From Tricholoma matsutake (Eukaryota; Basidiomycota; Agaricomycetes; Agaricales; Tricholomataceae): a stretch of DNA of 64,000 bases. A model generated the notes under the pieces. It worked only from the letters and a program-made list of their open reading frames with translations, had not been told where the DNA came from and made no database searches. Shown one piece after another: positions 11,849-23,848 of this stretch (positions are counted from its first letter, which is position 1; each line of letters opens with the position of its first letter). The stretch covers positions 9,672,001 to 9,736,000 of the forward strand of contig AP026541.1 in NCBI GenBank assembly GCA_026075535.2, read 5' to 3'. The translations under genes and the position numbers were made by a program.

Positions 11849-12631
11849 GTGCACAATCCAATACCACCTCAGATCTACAACAACCCCAAGTTCTGGCTGT
11901 ATTTCAAAGATGCCATTGGTGCCTTAGATGGGAGTCATATTCATAATGCACCCCCAGCACTTGAATGGCCACTTTGTCAAAATCAAAAAGGATTCTGTTC
12001 ACAAAACTCTCTATTTTGTTGTAATTTTGCTCTCCAATTTGTTTATGCAGTTATGGGATGGGAGGGATGCATGCATTTACAAAGATGCACGGGTGCATGA
12101 CTTGCACATTCCAGCTGGCAAGTATTACCTTGCCAATGCTGGGTTTCTGCTGTGGAATGAACTTCTGGTGCCTTATTGAAATGTACATTATCATCTTGCC
12201 GAATGGGGCCATGCAAATGTCAGGTGGGTCTTTCACTCTTTTTCAAGGAGCATTGTATTAAACTTGTATAGACCATGTAATAAGGAAGAACTCTTCAATC
12301 TTCATCACACTTCAGCATGCAATATCATTGAACACATATTTGGAGTTCTAAAACACCAATTTTGCATTCTTCTTCTTGCTCCAGAGTATAGTATGGATAT
12401 TCAAGCACAAATTCCAACCACATTGTGTGCTATTCACAATTTCATTTGTGAACATGATCTGCAGGAAGGAGTGTTACTGGAGACAAGATCTTTTTTTGAT
12501 GGTGGCGATTCTGATTCTGAGCCTCCTATACAGCAGCTATGATGGAAGAGGCAAATACAGAGGCAGGAGCTAGGTGTGATCGGATTGCACAAGAGATGTG
12601 GGAGGACTACTTGCATGTATTGCATGATTGA
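11849..12631 (+). pseudogene. PIF/Harbinger DDE transposase, C-terminal half
   Basis: The order GALDGSHIH (first Asp), GWEGC followed in another frame by DARVHDL (second Asp region), AGKYYLANAG, then NIIEHIFGVLKHQF (Glu) and CAIHNFI is that of the DDE_Tnp_4 nuclease of PIF/Harbinger transposons. The family has LADAG, and here the Asp codon is AAT after a C. An intron fits at 12224-12271 between the PYxNVHYHL and PCNKEELFN blocks. Frameshifts lie near 12065 and 12540. The last segment (RIAQEMWEDYLHVLHD) matches the end of the second transposase at 56.6 kb and stops at 12631. It is inactive. Confidence 0.85.
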
Positions 12632-12917
12632 GGTATTGATATTGCAGATCCATTGGATGACAATGACTTTGATGAATTTGACAACAAGAATTCATAGTAT
12701 GTTTTTGGTATTTCTTGGATAGCTCATCTGCAAACAATTTCATAGCATGTCATTGAAATGTGGTACACAGTACAAACACAGATACAACAATGGTAAGGTA
12801 TACAAGACATAATTGAACAGAGATAAAACAGCCACCATGATGAAGGCACCTATGATGAAAACAAAAAGTTGAGAAGGACAAACTTACAGAAGGCTGGAGA
12901 GCATTGAGTGCAACCCA

Positions 12918-14289
12918 TCAATTATCATCTAATATTGAATGCAACCATGCCTGATGAACATTGTCATGTATGAGGTCAAGGTATGTCTGTGCAGTGACAG
13001 CATCCTTTTGAAACAATCTGATCAATTTAACCTTGTCACTCATAGACAAATCATCATCCACATCCTGCAGGTGAGTTATTGCCAGGCTACACTGTGAAGC
13101 TACACCATTTTCTGGTGTCATCATAGACTTTTCAAAAACATCTGTAAGCCTGCCAATCTGGGCCTGCATGCCCACCATAGCAGCAGCTGGCGAGATCTTT
13201 GTTGAGGTGGTGGAGGAGGAGGCATGTGGCTGAGTGCTGGTGCATGACTGTGATCTAGATGCTCCCCTGCCTCAATTTGGCTTCTTGCCAGAATGATCAG
13301 ATATAATAGGTGTGGTGATGTTTGTAGAACTAGGTTCATCAGAAACATGAGACATGGCAGAGTGTGAGCATTTTCCAGAGCTAGTCAAAGTGGGATGTGA
13401 TGTGATAACAGGGCCCTTATCAATGTCCATCAAAACCACATTCTCATCAATGGCAGTGCGCTCAGCAGCAGTACTTTTGGCAGTGGTGTTCTTGGCGATG
13501 GCGCTCCCAGTAGTAGCGCTCCCACCTGCAACTTGAATATGACTATTACCAGTAGCCAATCCCTCCATACTAAGAGCCTGAGGAGATACCATCGTCATTG
13601 ATCCCTCATCATTGGGTTCATTAAAAGTCGATGCAGGTGGAGCATGAGCAGGTCAATAGATATGTATCCCATGTGCCACTGTCAAGAACATAATACTCTG
13701 CATTACTTCATAGTATACCCAGCCTTTATTCCTGAAGGGCTTTAGTTCAGGCTGAGAATTTGAAGGCTATCAGATCAGAGAACAATTGTACTTTGGTAGC
13801 AACACACCTTTTTAGCAACAATATCATTACAGATACCTTTAGCTGTCTCACCTTTGATGTTGGCACCATTCACATTATCAAAGTGGAAACCAGATGCATT
13901 GTGATATCCTTCGATGGAGTTGTATGTGGCTTTGAGCTGGAAAAATGGTAAGTCTATTGCACACATGATAAGCTGGTAGCATACTGTACTCCACTTGTTT
14001 TGGCATGTTTTGGCTGTTTTAACAGGTCCTCGAGAGTGATGGTCTTTAATGGTTTCTGGTGCATTCTTCCAGACAGGATCCTTGAAGTTTCCTATCTCCT
14101 CTGACTGTGATTTCTGATTGTCAAGATACTGAAGAAGTGCTGCAATTTCACTGTCATTCCATTGGGCTTTGGAGTTGAGTTTGTGGCCATGAGGAGTGTA
14201 CTGTACTGTACACAAAGAGTAGTGACTGCAATGGCACCAGCCCAGACACGATGAAGGAATTGGTGGTGACTTAATCCATCCTCCATCAA
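12918..14289 (-). pseudogene. Myb/SANT-like partner protein of PIF/Harbinger
   Basis: The N-terminal part (from about 14200) has AQWNDSEIAALLQYLDNQKS, GNFKDPVWKNA, TCQNKWSTV and ASGFHFDNVNGANI, the helix-turn-helix pattern of the fungal Myb-like DNA-binding proteins encoded beside Harbinger transposases. The C-terminus (13178-12918) ends LSMSDKVKLIRLFQKDAVTA, also typical. A Ser/Thr/Ala-rich linker at 13270-13600 joins them in shifting frames. It lies tail to tail with the transposase. In Harbinger systems this protein helps bring the transposase to the ends. Several breaks make it a pseudogene. Confidence 0.75.
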
Positions 14290-14744
14290 TATCGATAACT
14301 TCAGTGTAAGTTCAATGTCAGCTCAGTAAGTCTCGGCTGGATGGTAAACATTCTTTAAAATAGGTCTAAACAATCATATCCAAATCTTTTCATTCATGCT
14401 TGATTGATTAATTTTCCCTCCTTTTTTACTCCAATCTCAATTTTTCAGGCTCTTCAGGTCTCAAGGTTTTTTGGTACAAGATTCCATTCAAGCTTACTGT
14501 TACCTGTTTCCTGTTTTTTGTCCTATTCTGTTTTGTTTATATGACTTTCTATTACATTAACATTCTTGTGTTTGTTGTCATGAATTTGATGACTATTCAA
14601 TATTCAGTTTTGTTTTCTCCTTTTGGGTTTCTGTTTATGGGAGAGGCCACATGTTTTTGAGGCACATATCTAGTTCTAGTGTTGTGTTACTGTAAATGTG
14701 ACCTAATTACCCTGAACCATAACTTTTCTTGTTGTTTTTACCAC
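14290..14744. other. T-rich spacer
   Basis: No ORF of note. It ends with TTTTTACCACTAG at about 14736-14748, a plausible splice acceptor for the exon that follows. Confidence 0.4.
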
Positions 14745-14974
14745 TAGGTGCCATCACAGGCACTGGCGGGAACCTTGCTTGTTGCAAAACTGGAGTGTTA
14801 ATGCCAGACAGGCCTCTTGACCAGCAAGATGAAGCCCACTGCAGTCTGGACTCTTGACAAGACAATAGGCTGCGGTAAACAGTGCACATCAGCTGCAAGT
14901 CCATGCAGCAAGACCGGTGTTTGTACATATTGTGAAATGCACAGCAGGTTGAGAGACCTTGCAAGCAAGGTGAT
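14745..14974 (+). pseudogene. Candidate Cys-rich exon disrupted by Copia at its splice donor
   Basis: An open frame encodes GCGKQCTSAASPCSKTGVC and ends LRDLASK at the sequence GCAAGCAAG/GTGAT. The Copia element lies directly after GTGAT, and its right copy GTGAT continues GTGATTTTAG... to GCTGTAACAG, a 32-nt stretch with intron ends, after which the frame continues for 13 codons to a TAA near 23923. The empty site therefore reads as exon, short intron, exon. I do not know the family, and coding status is inference. Confidence 0.4.
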
Positions 14975-15121
14975 TGTTGGGACATGCAAGTGGATGGTGG
15001 TTACACATGGACCAACCATGATCAATTGGTAATGTACTCATTGATATATATACTGTACTAGTAACACATATAAACAAGTCATCCTTCCCCCACTCGCTCC
15101 TACTCGCCATACCTGCTCACA
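14975..15121 (+). repeat. 5' LTR of the first Copia
   Basis: 147 bp, beginning TGTTGGG and ending TCACA. It matches 23703-23848. Differences are five CpG-type sites (four of them CA against TG), one transversion and one 1-bp indel. A TATATATA near 15044 could be the promoter. Confidence 0.95.
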
Positions 15122-15133
15122 GGTTATGGGCCC
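15122..15133 (+). promoter_or_regulatory. Copia primer binding site for a half initiator tRNA-Met
   Basis: GGTTATGGGCCC follows the LTR directly. It is the complement of GGGCCCATAACC, the anticodon-arm sequence of a C33-type initiator tRNA-Met with the CAT anticodon in the middle. Drosophila copia is known to prime from a 5' half of initiator tRNA ending here. The second Copia has the same site. Confidence 0.75.
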
Positions 15134-15440
15134 TGACATTGCTATCTACTAAACACAACTGATAAACATCTTAATAAACATTGTTTACATCAATCCCAAT
15201 GGCTCACATCACTGAGACATATTCTGACAAAGAAAATATTGACCAACTCTTTAGTGATGAGGCTCAATCTGGCAAAGAATTGGAAGGATGGGACTCACCC
15301 CTTCCTCCAAAGTGTATGTGAGGAAACTCACCAAACTATTAAGCCAGTGAAGGTCCAAGCTGGAACTGGTATTACTCAGGAGTCAGATTAACAAGCTAAG
15401 TGTTATCAACTGGGTCAATTGGTGAGAGGATATATCCCAG

Positions 15441-17764
15441 ATGCTCACCTTTCTCAAGGTTAAGGATTACCCCCTCATAGGCAATAGCATGGGTACTCCC
15501 ACAGGTACCCAGAGCTCTACCCATACCCATACCTGCATGGGTGGTAACCCGTCGACCTGTGGGTTGGTACATGGCGGGTGCACACAGGTACGTGTGGGTG
15601 CCAATTCCTGCATGGGTTTTGCCAAGTATATAAACTATCCTATCTAAACTGATAAAGATTTAATTACACTAAGAACCACCCCCACCTCACATTTGTGAGT
15701 GAGAGGGGGATGGTGGTTGGGATTTTTGGGCCCTCATTGTCCCTGTTGTTGACCCCATTGTCCTGTCCCCTTCTGTTGCCCTTCGTCATTGGCTGCTAGC
15801 ACCCGTGATCCACCCCACAAGCAGTGGCTTGCAGGGCTGGGGGCGGGTGCTGGGTCATTCCCCATCATTGTGTGCATCCTGTCATTTGTCATTGTTGTTC
15901 CCCCCTTGCCATAATCCCTCCCTTGCTGTTGTTCCCCCCTTGCCATCATCCCCCCTTGCCATCATTCCCCCCTTGCCATTGTTCCCCCCTTGCTGTTGTT
16001 CCCCCCTTGCCATTGTTCCTCACCCTCACTGTTGTTCACCCCTCGCCATCTTTCCCCTGCCTGTCCCTCACCATCTCCTATGGCCCTGTTACAAGGTGGT
16101 GGTGGTTGCCATTGCTGTTGTCCACCTTCTCCTGGTTGTCATCAGTGGTCAGGGGTGGTGGCAGGTTTTGGTCATTGGGTTCCCATTGTCATCCCCCCAT
16201 TTTCCTGCTGTCTGGTTCCCTCCGCATGCTGGTCGTCTGTTGTTGGTGTTGGAGTGCTGGATGTTGGGTGTCTTCTCCATATCTCTGTGGTTGGTGGTCA
16301 AACACCCACAATCCATCTTGCGAGCAGGGGCTCACAACTGTGGTGGCAGGTGCTGGTCATCGGGTTCCCATTGTATTCGTTGCCCTCCTGCCATCCCTTC
16401 ATTGTCATGGTTGTCAGTAGTTCAAAGTAGCACCTGAAAACATTGTTAGTAAATGAAAATGAAACAAGAAAGAAAGAATAAACTTACCTGTGGCCCAAGA
16501 GATGTTGTCTGTCTCTTGGGCCTTTGTTTCTCATCTGGTTTGCCTCCTCATTGTCTCGTAGTGCTGGGCCATCTGTCATCACTCTGGGTTGTTTCATACC
16601 ACCCAGCCCACCCCACAAGCAGGGGCTCATGGCAGTGGTAGGGTTGTCGCCATTGTCAGCAAAGCCTAGAGGTTGGTTGGTCACAATAAAATGAAAAGAG
16701 AAAGAACAAAAAACTTACATAAGGCACAAATGTAGATAAATAACATGTCAACAATCAACAAAGATGTGACATGTGCACAACAAGACCAAATGGTCTGTGC
16801 ATCCTGGGTATATAAACCCACCCATTTCTAACAGCTAGGCTGGGCTTACCCCCTTTTCATTTTTTTCAAATATGTAGTTATATAGTTTTACATAGATTGA
16901 TAGACACTAAGTAATATTGAGACTTTGAAATGAGGCTCCCTCCTGGTGATGGGTAGGTTGCAGGTTACAGGTTAGGATTTCATGACCCATACCTGCACCC
17001 ATGCCTACCCATACCTGCACCCATGCCTACCCATACCCGTAACCCATACCCGTGCTATTGCTTACCCCCTCAGCCTTGTTCCCAAACTGGATCCTCACCA
17101 AGACCCTAAAAGCGCCAATGTGTGGAGCCATAATGACTCATATGCCCTCCACCTTATCTCCCTCAACCTGTTCAAAAGCCAGAAGATTCACATCAGTCGA
17201 AAAACTACCTCGAGCACTGCATGGGCTGTATTAGTCGACATACATGAGTCACAAGATCACAACACTATCACATCATGGATGAAGAGTCTTTTTCAAACTG
17301 TTACCGAAGAAGGAGCTGACATACCTAAGCACATCAATAAGCTCCTAGGTTGGTACAAACAGATTACTGTGGCTGATGACCCAGAGTTTTGCATCATGGA
17401 TACAATGTTCAAGTCCATCATCACCAACTCCCTTCCACCCTCCTGGCCCAACTTCACCAAATCCTACATCCAACATCGAACTGGAATCCCCGAAATTGAC
17501 TACAAAACATGCATCCCAGCTTCAAAACTCATTGGCATCATCAAAGAAGAGTATGAGTGCCACCAGTTGAAGCATAACAGCACTATGGCAGGGAATCATG
17601 AGAGTTCTTCCTCCATCCTCAATGCTTCTAGGTTTAAACCTAAAAAGATGTCGAGCAGTAAACCCATTCTTCAACAACGCATCAATACAAACTCCAAATG
17701 GTGCAAACAATGCAAATGTGCTACTCACAATACTAGGGAATGCTGGAACAAATCCATGTGGTAA
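15441..17764 (+). pseudogene. Copia gag, interrupted by a hAT-like element
   Basis: A frame at 15441-15477 (MLTFLKVKDY) continues at 17073 (VPKLDPHQDPKSANVWS) once the insertion and one target copy are removed. The body has the helical UBN2-type Copia gag pattern (STAWAVLVDIHESQD, LLGWYKQI, DTMFKSIITNSLPPSW). A CCHC-like knuckle (CKQCKCATHNTRECW) is followed by TAA at 17762. The part upstream of 15441 is degraded. Gag would form the intracellular particle. Confidence 0.8.
15478..17064 (-). mobile_element. Non-autonomous hAT-like element A inside Copia gag
   Basis: The ends are imperfect inverted repeats, TAGGCAATAGCATGGGTA on the left and TACCCGTGCTATTGCTTA on the right. The 8-bp CCCCCTCA is duplicated at 15470-15477 and 17065-17072, as in hAT insertions. 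Both subterminal regions are packed with CCCATACC / GGGTA steps. No transposase is encoded. The core (read on minus) has a hairpin at 16492-16522 and a micro-intron at 16434-16487, and copies of the AGCAACTGCT-type motif near 15811 and 16609. The middle carries a run of CCCCCTTGCCAT repeats (about 15900-16060). Confidence 0.88.
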
Positions 17765-17767
17765 TTT

Positions 17768-18194
17768 TGGGAAGTACAGACATCTCACTGATCAATGCCA
17801 AAAGCAGAAGAAATCGCAAGATGAGAAATCCGCTGAACCATCAAAGATAATATCGAAGAAGCAAGTGTCAAATGTGGGGGAGGAAGTAGTGGCGATCGTG
17901 GTGGCTGCAAATGATGCCAACACATTTGACCCCTCCAACAAAGAGGATGAGACTGAATATTATAATTTTGATGTACCTGTATCCACCACAGCTGCAATTG
18001 ACAAACACCTTGGCTACTACAACTGGTTGGCTGACTCTGCGACATCATGCCATGTCACAAATCAACGTGATGCTTTTATCACTTATAAAACACTGACAAA
18101 TAAAGTCATTCTTGGTGTAGGCAACAAAGAAGCTAGTGTGATTGGCCGAGGAACAGTCGAATTGAAATGGTTGAAAGTTTATTCTCAGGCTTGA
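17768..18194 (+). pseudogene. Copia protease region
   Basis: A second knuckle remnant (HLTDQCQKQKK) is followed by a Lys/Glu-rich linker. Then comes NWLADSATSCHVTNQRDAF near 18020-18080, the aspartic protease site of Copia elements (family D-S-G/A-A-T/S-x-H), with GVGNKEASVIGRGTV downstream. The frame ends at TGA 18192. The protease would cleave the polyprotein in the particle. Confidence 0.8.
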
Positions 18195-18198
18195 AGAT

Positions 18199-19305
18199 GT
18201 GTTACACATTCCAACTACAGCAAATAGCCTAATTTCACTTGGGCAATGGGATCAAATTGCGAATGGGGAAATGAGCATCAAGAATGGTATTCTCACATTA
18301 TTCACAAAAGACCAAGTGGTGGTAGCAAAGGGAAAAGCTATTAGCAACTACCTATATCACATGGATATCACCACCCAGAAACCTGACTCTCCACAATTCA
18401 AAAACATCACTGTAACACTGCAGACTTTCATTGCCAATGAGCCAGCCATGAGTTGGGAAACATGGCACTGATGCTTCGGCCATATAGGTTATAGTGGTCT
18501 GCAGAAGTTGCATGACTTAAAATTAGCTGACAGATTCAATGTGGACATGCATACCCCAAAACTGGATTGTATCGCATGTACTGAAGCTAAACAACATGAA
18601 GAACTGTTCAATAAATCAACAAAATGAGAAACTAAACTGGGGGAACTTACTCATATTGACTTGTGGGGGAAATATCCAGTCTGCTCTATCCAAGAAAACC
18701 AATATTACATTGTTTTTGTAGATGATGCCGGTCGATGGATTATGCTTGACTCCCTAAAAGAGAAGAATCAGGCTGGAAAGCTAGTCAAGAACTACCTTAC
18801 CTGTCTGATCACTCAGGGGAAGAAGCCTAAATCCATTCGTATCAATTGTGGAAGGGAATTCTTGAGTGATCAATTAAATGAATGGTGCGAGGAACATGGA
18901 ATTGAAATTCAACTCACCACTCCCTATTCACATTTGCAGAATGGAATTGCTGAGCAGATGAATTGTACCTTGGTCAAACTCGCATGTGCTATGATCAAAG
19001 CTGCAGATCTTCCCAAATACTTATGGGAATCAGCACTTTCACATGCAACATATCTCCAGAATAGATCACTTATGAAACCCTTGAATTCAACACCTTATAA
19101 AATTTGGCATCTAAAGAAACCAAATGTTTCTCACCTTCAGGAATTCAGGGCACCTGTATGGATCCTCCTACAAGGTAAACAACAGCAAAACAAGATTTTG
19201 CCAAAGTTGAAACGACGGGCTTTTATTGGCTATGATGAAGGCTTGAATTCAGTTCAATATTACAACACTGAAATGTGCAATATACTCACCTCATGAATCT
19301 TCCAT
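18199..19305 (+). pseudogene. Copia integrase
   Basis: The pre-integrase zinc region (WHxCFGHIGYSGLQKLH ... LDCIACTEAK) begins near 18465 and has a TGA (18470) at an Arg position. The catalytic core shows HIDLWGKYP (first Asp, near 18655), then IRINCGREF near 18835 where the family has Asp in TDxGxEF, then NGIAEQMNCTL (Glu, near 18945). The Asp to Asn change is AAT after C. TGA also interrupts at about 18627. The enzyme would be inactive. Confidence 0.85.
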
Positions 19306-19590
19306 TTTCTCACCCAACAAACCCAACTCCACCCAAAGAAATTGTCATTGAACCAGATTTGTCATGCAAGGGGGAGGAAGATGGTAACACATTGCTGAAT
19401 GCACAAGATGCATTGCACTTAGATGCACAATGGCCAGGGGAGTGATCCAAAAGTGGACCCAATCCAAAATTTAAAATGAAAAAGGGATGAGCCAGATGTT
19501 AGTGAGCCAAGAAAGACCCATGGAAAGTGGGTCAACTATAAATGGCTCAATGACCCCCTAGCTCACCTGGATGATGATCTCCTCCTACCA

Positions 19591-22500
19591 GTGGATATAA
19601 TATATGCAATAATAGCTGGAGACAAACTCACAAGTTTGAATGAGGTGAAAAGATCACCTGATTGGCCAGAATGGGAGAAAGCAATGCATACCAAACTAGA
19701 TCAGTTGCATGCCATGGGAACATGGGAACTCACAGATAAACCTCCCAATGCTGAGCTGATAGTGAACAAGTGGGTTTTCATCTGGAAAAGGAACAAATCA
19801 GGGGAAATTGTCAAATATAAAGTGAGATTAGTAGTGAAGGGGTGCTCACAGAGACTGGGACAGGACTACAATGAAACATATTTGCTGGTGGTGAGAATGG
19901 ATACACTCAGGGCAATCTTAGCCCTTGTACCTGCAAAATGGCTCAAGGTTCAGCAAATGGATATAAAAGGGGCACTGTGGACCTAGCACAATAGCAATTT
20001 CAGCCATTTAAGTGCCAAAACCTGATTTTTCTAACTTAAATGGATGAATTAATGGTGGATGAATTTGGAATGAATTTTCATCCCATATATTTCAGCCATC
20101 CAAGGGATGGAGTTCATATGTGTTACCTTACAAAATATTCTCAACCTAATGGGATGAATTTTCATTTTACAAGGGGATGAAATGCAGGGGATGATTTTAA
20201 TCCAAGATGAGGGTATGGATTTTCAACCATCTAACATATGAATCTTCATCTAAACTTTCAACAATTTATGGGATAATATTTCCTGCCACAAAGGTGTGAA
20301 TAATAGGGTGTGTTTTCAGCCTGAGATAGGATAAAAATTTCATACTATTACGAGATGCTTTTAGTAGGCAAATCTCTTTCAGTTAAAGATTGAATTGACT
20401 GTTCCTTCCTCTGTCAGGCATGATTATTTTCAGTCAGAATGAGAGGATAATCTTCACACATCAGGATTGCAAATATTAATTTTTCATCCCAAGAAAGGGG
20501 ATTTTTCATCTGTGTTGTAATTGTTTACTCACAAGTCATTTTCAGCCCACCCTCAACACATCACATGATGAATATTGAACATCACGTCACATCAACATCA
20601 ACCATAACCACCATGCCGCCATCTCACCTCACCACGACCACCACCATTGACAATGATGACACACTCTCTCTTCCCACGACCTCAATGCTGTCAATGCTGA
20701 CTCCCACAACAACAAACACAACACTGGCAACACCACCTGTGGCCACAAACGAGCCACCTCACTCACAACATGGCCCAAACGACATGAATCATTGTTTGGG
20801 CCATAGTAAGTTTTTTTCTTCTATAATTCATGTTCATTTTACTAACTAAACTACTACTTTATGTTTAGGGAAAAAATGAGGCCTACAACGCACGACGGGA
20901 ACAATGGGAACAACAAACAACAAATGGGAGGGGCAGAGACGGGCAACAACAATGATGATGGTGATGGTGATGGAAGATGGGACGGCAGCGGGAGGCCGGT
21001 ATAGTGGGACCCACCAGGTAAGTACACCACCCCCTCATTTACCCGCCACGTCATGCTGATGATGCCCCCACCTCCTTCCCCAGAGCTCAACAACGACATG
21101 CAAGAAATATCTGCCCCATGCCCATGAGCAATTGCTTGTGGGGTGAATCATGGGTGCTCACTGCCAACGCCATCCATGCCCCACACCATGCCGCTGTGGA
21201 TGACATGGCACCCACCCCCATGCCTACGAGCAACTGCTCATAGGGTGGTATTGCAGGTGCAGCCTGTCTATGATGACAGGGCTGGGAGGGAATGACACTG
21301 CCAGCACCAGCACCAGCAGGACAATGATGGGATGCAGGGCCGGGGGGACAACACGAAAACAGGCACCCCATGCCCCAGGTGATGAACAAAGGAGGAAACG
21401 AGGGGGTGGAGCAGGGAACAGACAGCGATGGGAGGGGACGGTGCTCAGAGGCCCATATAGGGCAGGTACGCACCCCACCCCTCTTTTACCCACTGCCTCA
21501 TGCTGACAACCTCCCACCACCTTCCCCAGGGCACGATGAACCAGCACCCACCACACATCCACAAGCAACTGCTCGTGGGGTGGATCATGGGTGGATCCTC
21601 TGACAACGGGGATGAGGGTGACGATGAGTGCAACCCAGCACCCAGCACCACCACTGAGATGACCAGGCCACAGCACCAGACCCCTCCACTATGAGCAACT
21701 GCTCATAGGGAGTAAGGCTGGTGTGTAGGAGGTGGAGACAACATGGAGAGGGGGACAGGGACAGGGATGAAGATGATGGGGATGTGATGGGACAACAGGC
21801 CAACAATGAGGCATCAAGGGTCTGGGGGATTTCTTCGCTTCTTTTGAGTAGATTTTGTATTTTAGTGGCTTGAAATTTGCTCTGATACATGATGAAACTA
21901 TTCTATCAATGGGATGAAAAAACATTATTGGCAGGTTCTTTCATTCCTCTTAAACCCCTGGAAAGTTGATGAAATTCAACCCAGGTAGAGGGGTGTTATT
22001 TATCCCCATATAAAGATGAAAACCATCCCATGGGATGAATTTGGTGTGGGATGAACTGGGGACAAAATTTGGGAGGTTTTCATCCCATCGACTCATCCCT
22101 TACAGGTAGGAAAAGGCATTCTCCTTCACTCCTCTTAGTGGTAGATTTTCATGCCAACTCCTGATGAAACTTATTCCATTCTGGGGTTTATCAATACATG
22201 AAAACTATACCATAAATATATCATTTTACACTATCTAAAGGTATGAAATGTGGGATAGTTTTCCTACCCCTCAGGCCCCATAGTGGGGCATACCTGAATG
22301 GATTTCTCAAGGAAACCATATATATGCAGCAACCCAAAGGTTTTGATGATGGAACTGGAAAAGTTTGCCGCCTAGTCAAGACAATATATGGGTTGAAACA
22401 GTCTGGTCAAGAGTGGAACTCAGAAGTCAATGCAAAGCTCATCAGCTTTGGATTCTCATGGCTCCTATCTGATCCATGTGCCTACATCAAATGGGATGGA

Positions 22501-23577
22501 GACAAGATCTCAATCATCACGGTTTGGGTAGACAACTTACTCCTTTTCACATCGACTGACAAACTCATGTCGAAAATGAAGATGGATATCAAATATGCAT
22601 GGGAAGCAACTGATATCTGCAGACCATCCAAAATTGTCAGCATCGAAACCACTATGACCAATGATGCAGTCAGGATTTCCCAGCAAAGATATATCAAGAA
22701 CATCTTATGGCAAGAGCATATGCTCAATGCCAACCCTGTCGGAACGCCTCTAGATCACAACATCCAGCTCTAATCAAATCCCGATGGAAATCAAGGGGAC
22801 CATAGCAATTCATATGCTCAATTGCTTGGAGAACTCCAATGGGTTGCCAATGCAACACAACCAGATATAGCATATGCAGTCAACAAGCTCACTGCTTACA
22901 CTGCCAATCTGAGCCTCCAGCACTTTGGTGCATTAAAGCAGATACTATGCTCTCTCACTGGGACCAAGAATCTTGGTATCACCTATTCATGGAATCCCTA
23001 TTCAAATGATGAACTCACCAATTCATTTTATGGCTATATCACTCATTCAATGCCCACTGATGTCAACAATGCCAAATTATTGCCAAATTTGTTCTATAGC
23101 TATGCCGATGCTGCCTATGCAAATGCAAATGACCTCAAATCCACCTCAGGCTACATGTTCTTAGCTTCAGGGGGAGCAATAACCTGGAGGTCCAAGAAGC
23201 AAACAATGTGAGCCTTATCGCCAACCAAGGCAGAATATATTGCATTGTGCAAAGCCAGCCATGAACTTTGTTGGTTGAGAACTCTTCATCATGAACTCAG
23301 ATTCCTGCAGACATCACCAACAGTATTATGAGGTGACAATACCGGCTCGATAATGATGGCAAAAAATCCACAATTCCATCAAAGGTCAAATCACATTGAC
23401 ATCCAATATCATTGGGTCTGCAACAAGATAAAGAACAAGAATATTAATCCTGAATCCTGCCAAGACCCTGACCAAACACCTGACATCCTGACAAAACCTC
23501 TTCCTTGTCCAAAACACCAGAAACACACACACAATATGGGCCTCACAACCATTAGGTTGAACAACCTTGAAAACTAA
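19591..23577 (+). pseudogene. Copia reverse transcriptase and RNase H, split by a CACTA-like insertion
   Basis: The RT fingers (KSGEIVKYKVRLVVKGCSQR) lead to QQMDIKGA at 19972. The insertion follows, and YLNGFLKETIYMQQPKGF resumes at 22289 in the same frame. The polymerase box is VDNLLLF (near 22530) where Copia has VDD, again GAC to AAC after C. RNase H has YADAAYANANDLKSTSGYMF (near 23100) and ends with the ADMFTK-like block DILTKPLPCPKH. Stops lie at 22771, 23209 and 23328. Confidence 0.88.
19973..22285. mobile_element. Non-autonomous CACTA-like element inside Copia RT
   Basis: The left end is CACTGTGGACC and the right end CCCCATAGTG, so the termini read CACT(G/A)TGG inward. GGG flanks both sides (19970-19972 and 22286-22288), and excision restores the Copia frame (DIKGAYLNG). 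Subterminal regions carry many GGGATGAA / TTCATCCC copies in both orientations (20040-20540 and 21950-22110), like CACTA subterminal repeats. No transposase was found. The core holds a hairpin (20772-20802), a micro-intron (20806-20868), a Thr-rich stretch and four copies of the GAGCAACTGCTC motif. Confidence 0.75.
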
Positions 23578-23702
23578 ACTCACTGATTGAAAACAATGAT
23601 GGTAGTTTTCCTACCTGCAGTCTTTTTATCCCACTGGGTTTTTGACCAAACAGGAGGTTTTGACGCACCCATGAACCAAACAATGCTCCACTTGAGGGGG
23701 AG

Positions 23703-23848
23703 TGTTGGGACATGCAAGTGGATGGCAGTTATGCATGGACCAACCATGATCAATTGGTAATGTACTCATTGATATATATACTGTACTAGTAACACATATA
23801 AACAAGTCTTCCTTCCCCTGCTCACTCCTACTGCTGTACCTGCTCACA
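23703..23848 (+). repeat. 3' LTR of the first Copia
   Basis: 146 bp, TGTTGGG...TCACA, preceded by a purine-rich GAGGGGGAG tract (23693-23701) that would prime plus-strand synthesis. It is followed by the GTGAT target copy. Confidence 0.95.

Larger units (their letters stand above)
14975..23848 (+). mobile_element. Ty1/Copia retrotransposon with perfect 5-bp TSD and two nested insertions
   Basis: Two LTRs of 147 and 146 bp (TGTTGGGACATG...CTGCTCACA) bound the element, and GTGAT flanks both sides (14970-14974 and 23849-23853). Internal order is gag, protease, integrase, reverse transcriptase, RNase H, as in Pseudoviridae/Copia. Total length is 8874 bp, of which 1587 bp (hAT-like) and 2313 bp (CACTA-like) plus their target duplications are later insertions. 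All genes carry stops, so the element is fossil, but its boundaries are exact. Confidence 0.95.

Noticed and set aside
15734..16641. Pro/Cys-rich open frames of up to 210 codons
   Set aside because: They come from CCCCCTTGCCAT repeats inside hAT-like element A. Several frames are open on the same DNA and none resembles a family.
20565..20849. Thr-rich secreted-protein-like ORF
   Set aside because: It crosses the micro-intron donor and hairpin of the CACTA-like core, and low-complexity ACCACC repeats explain its composition.
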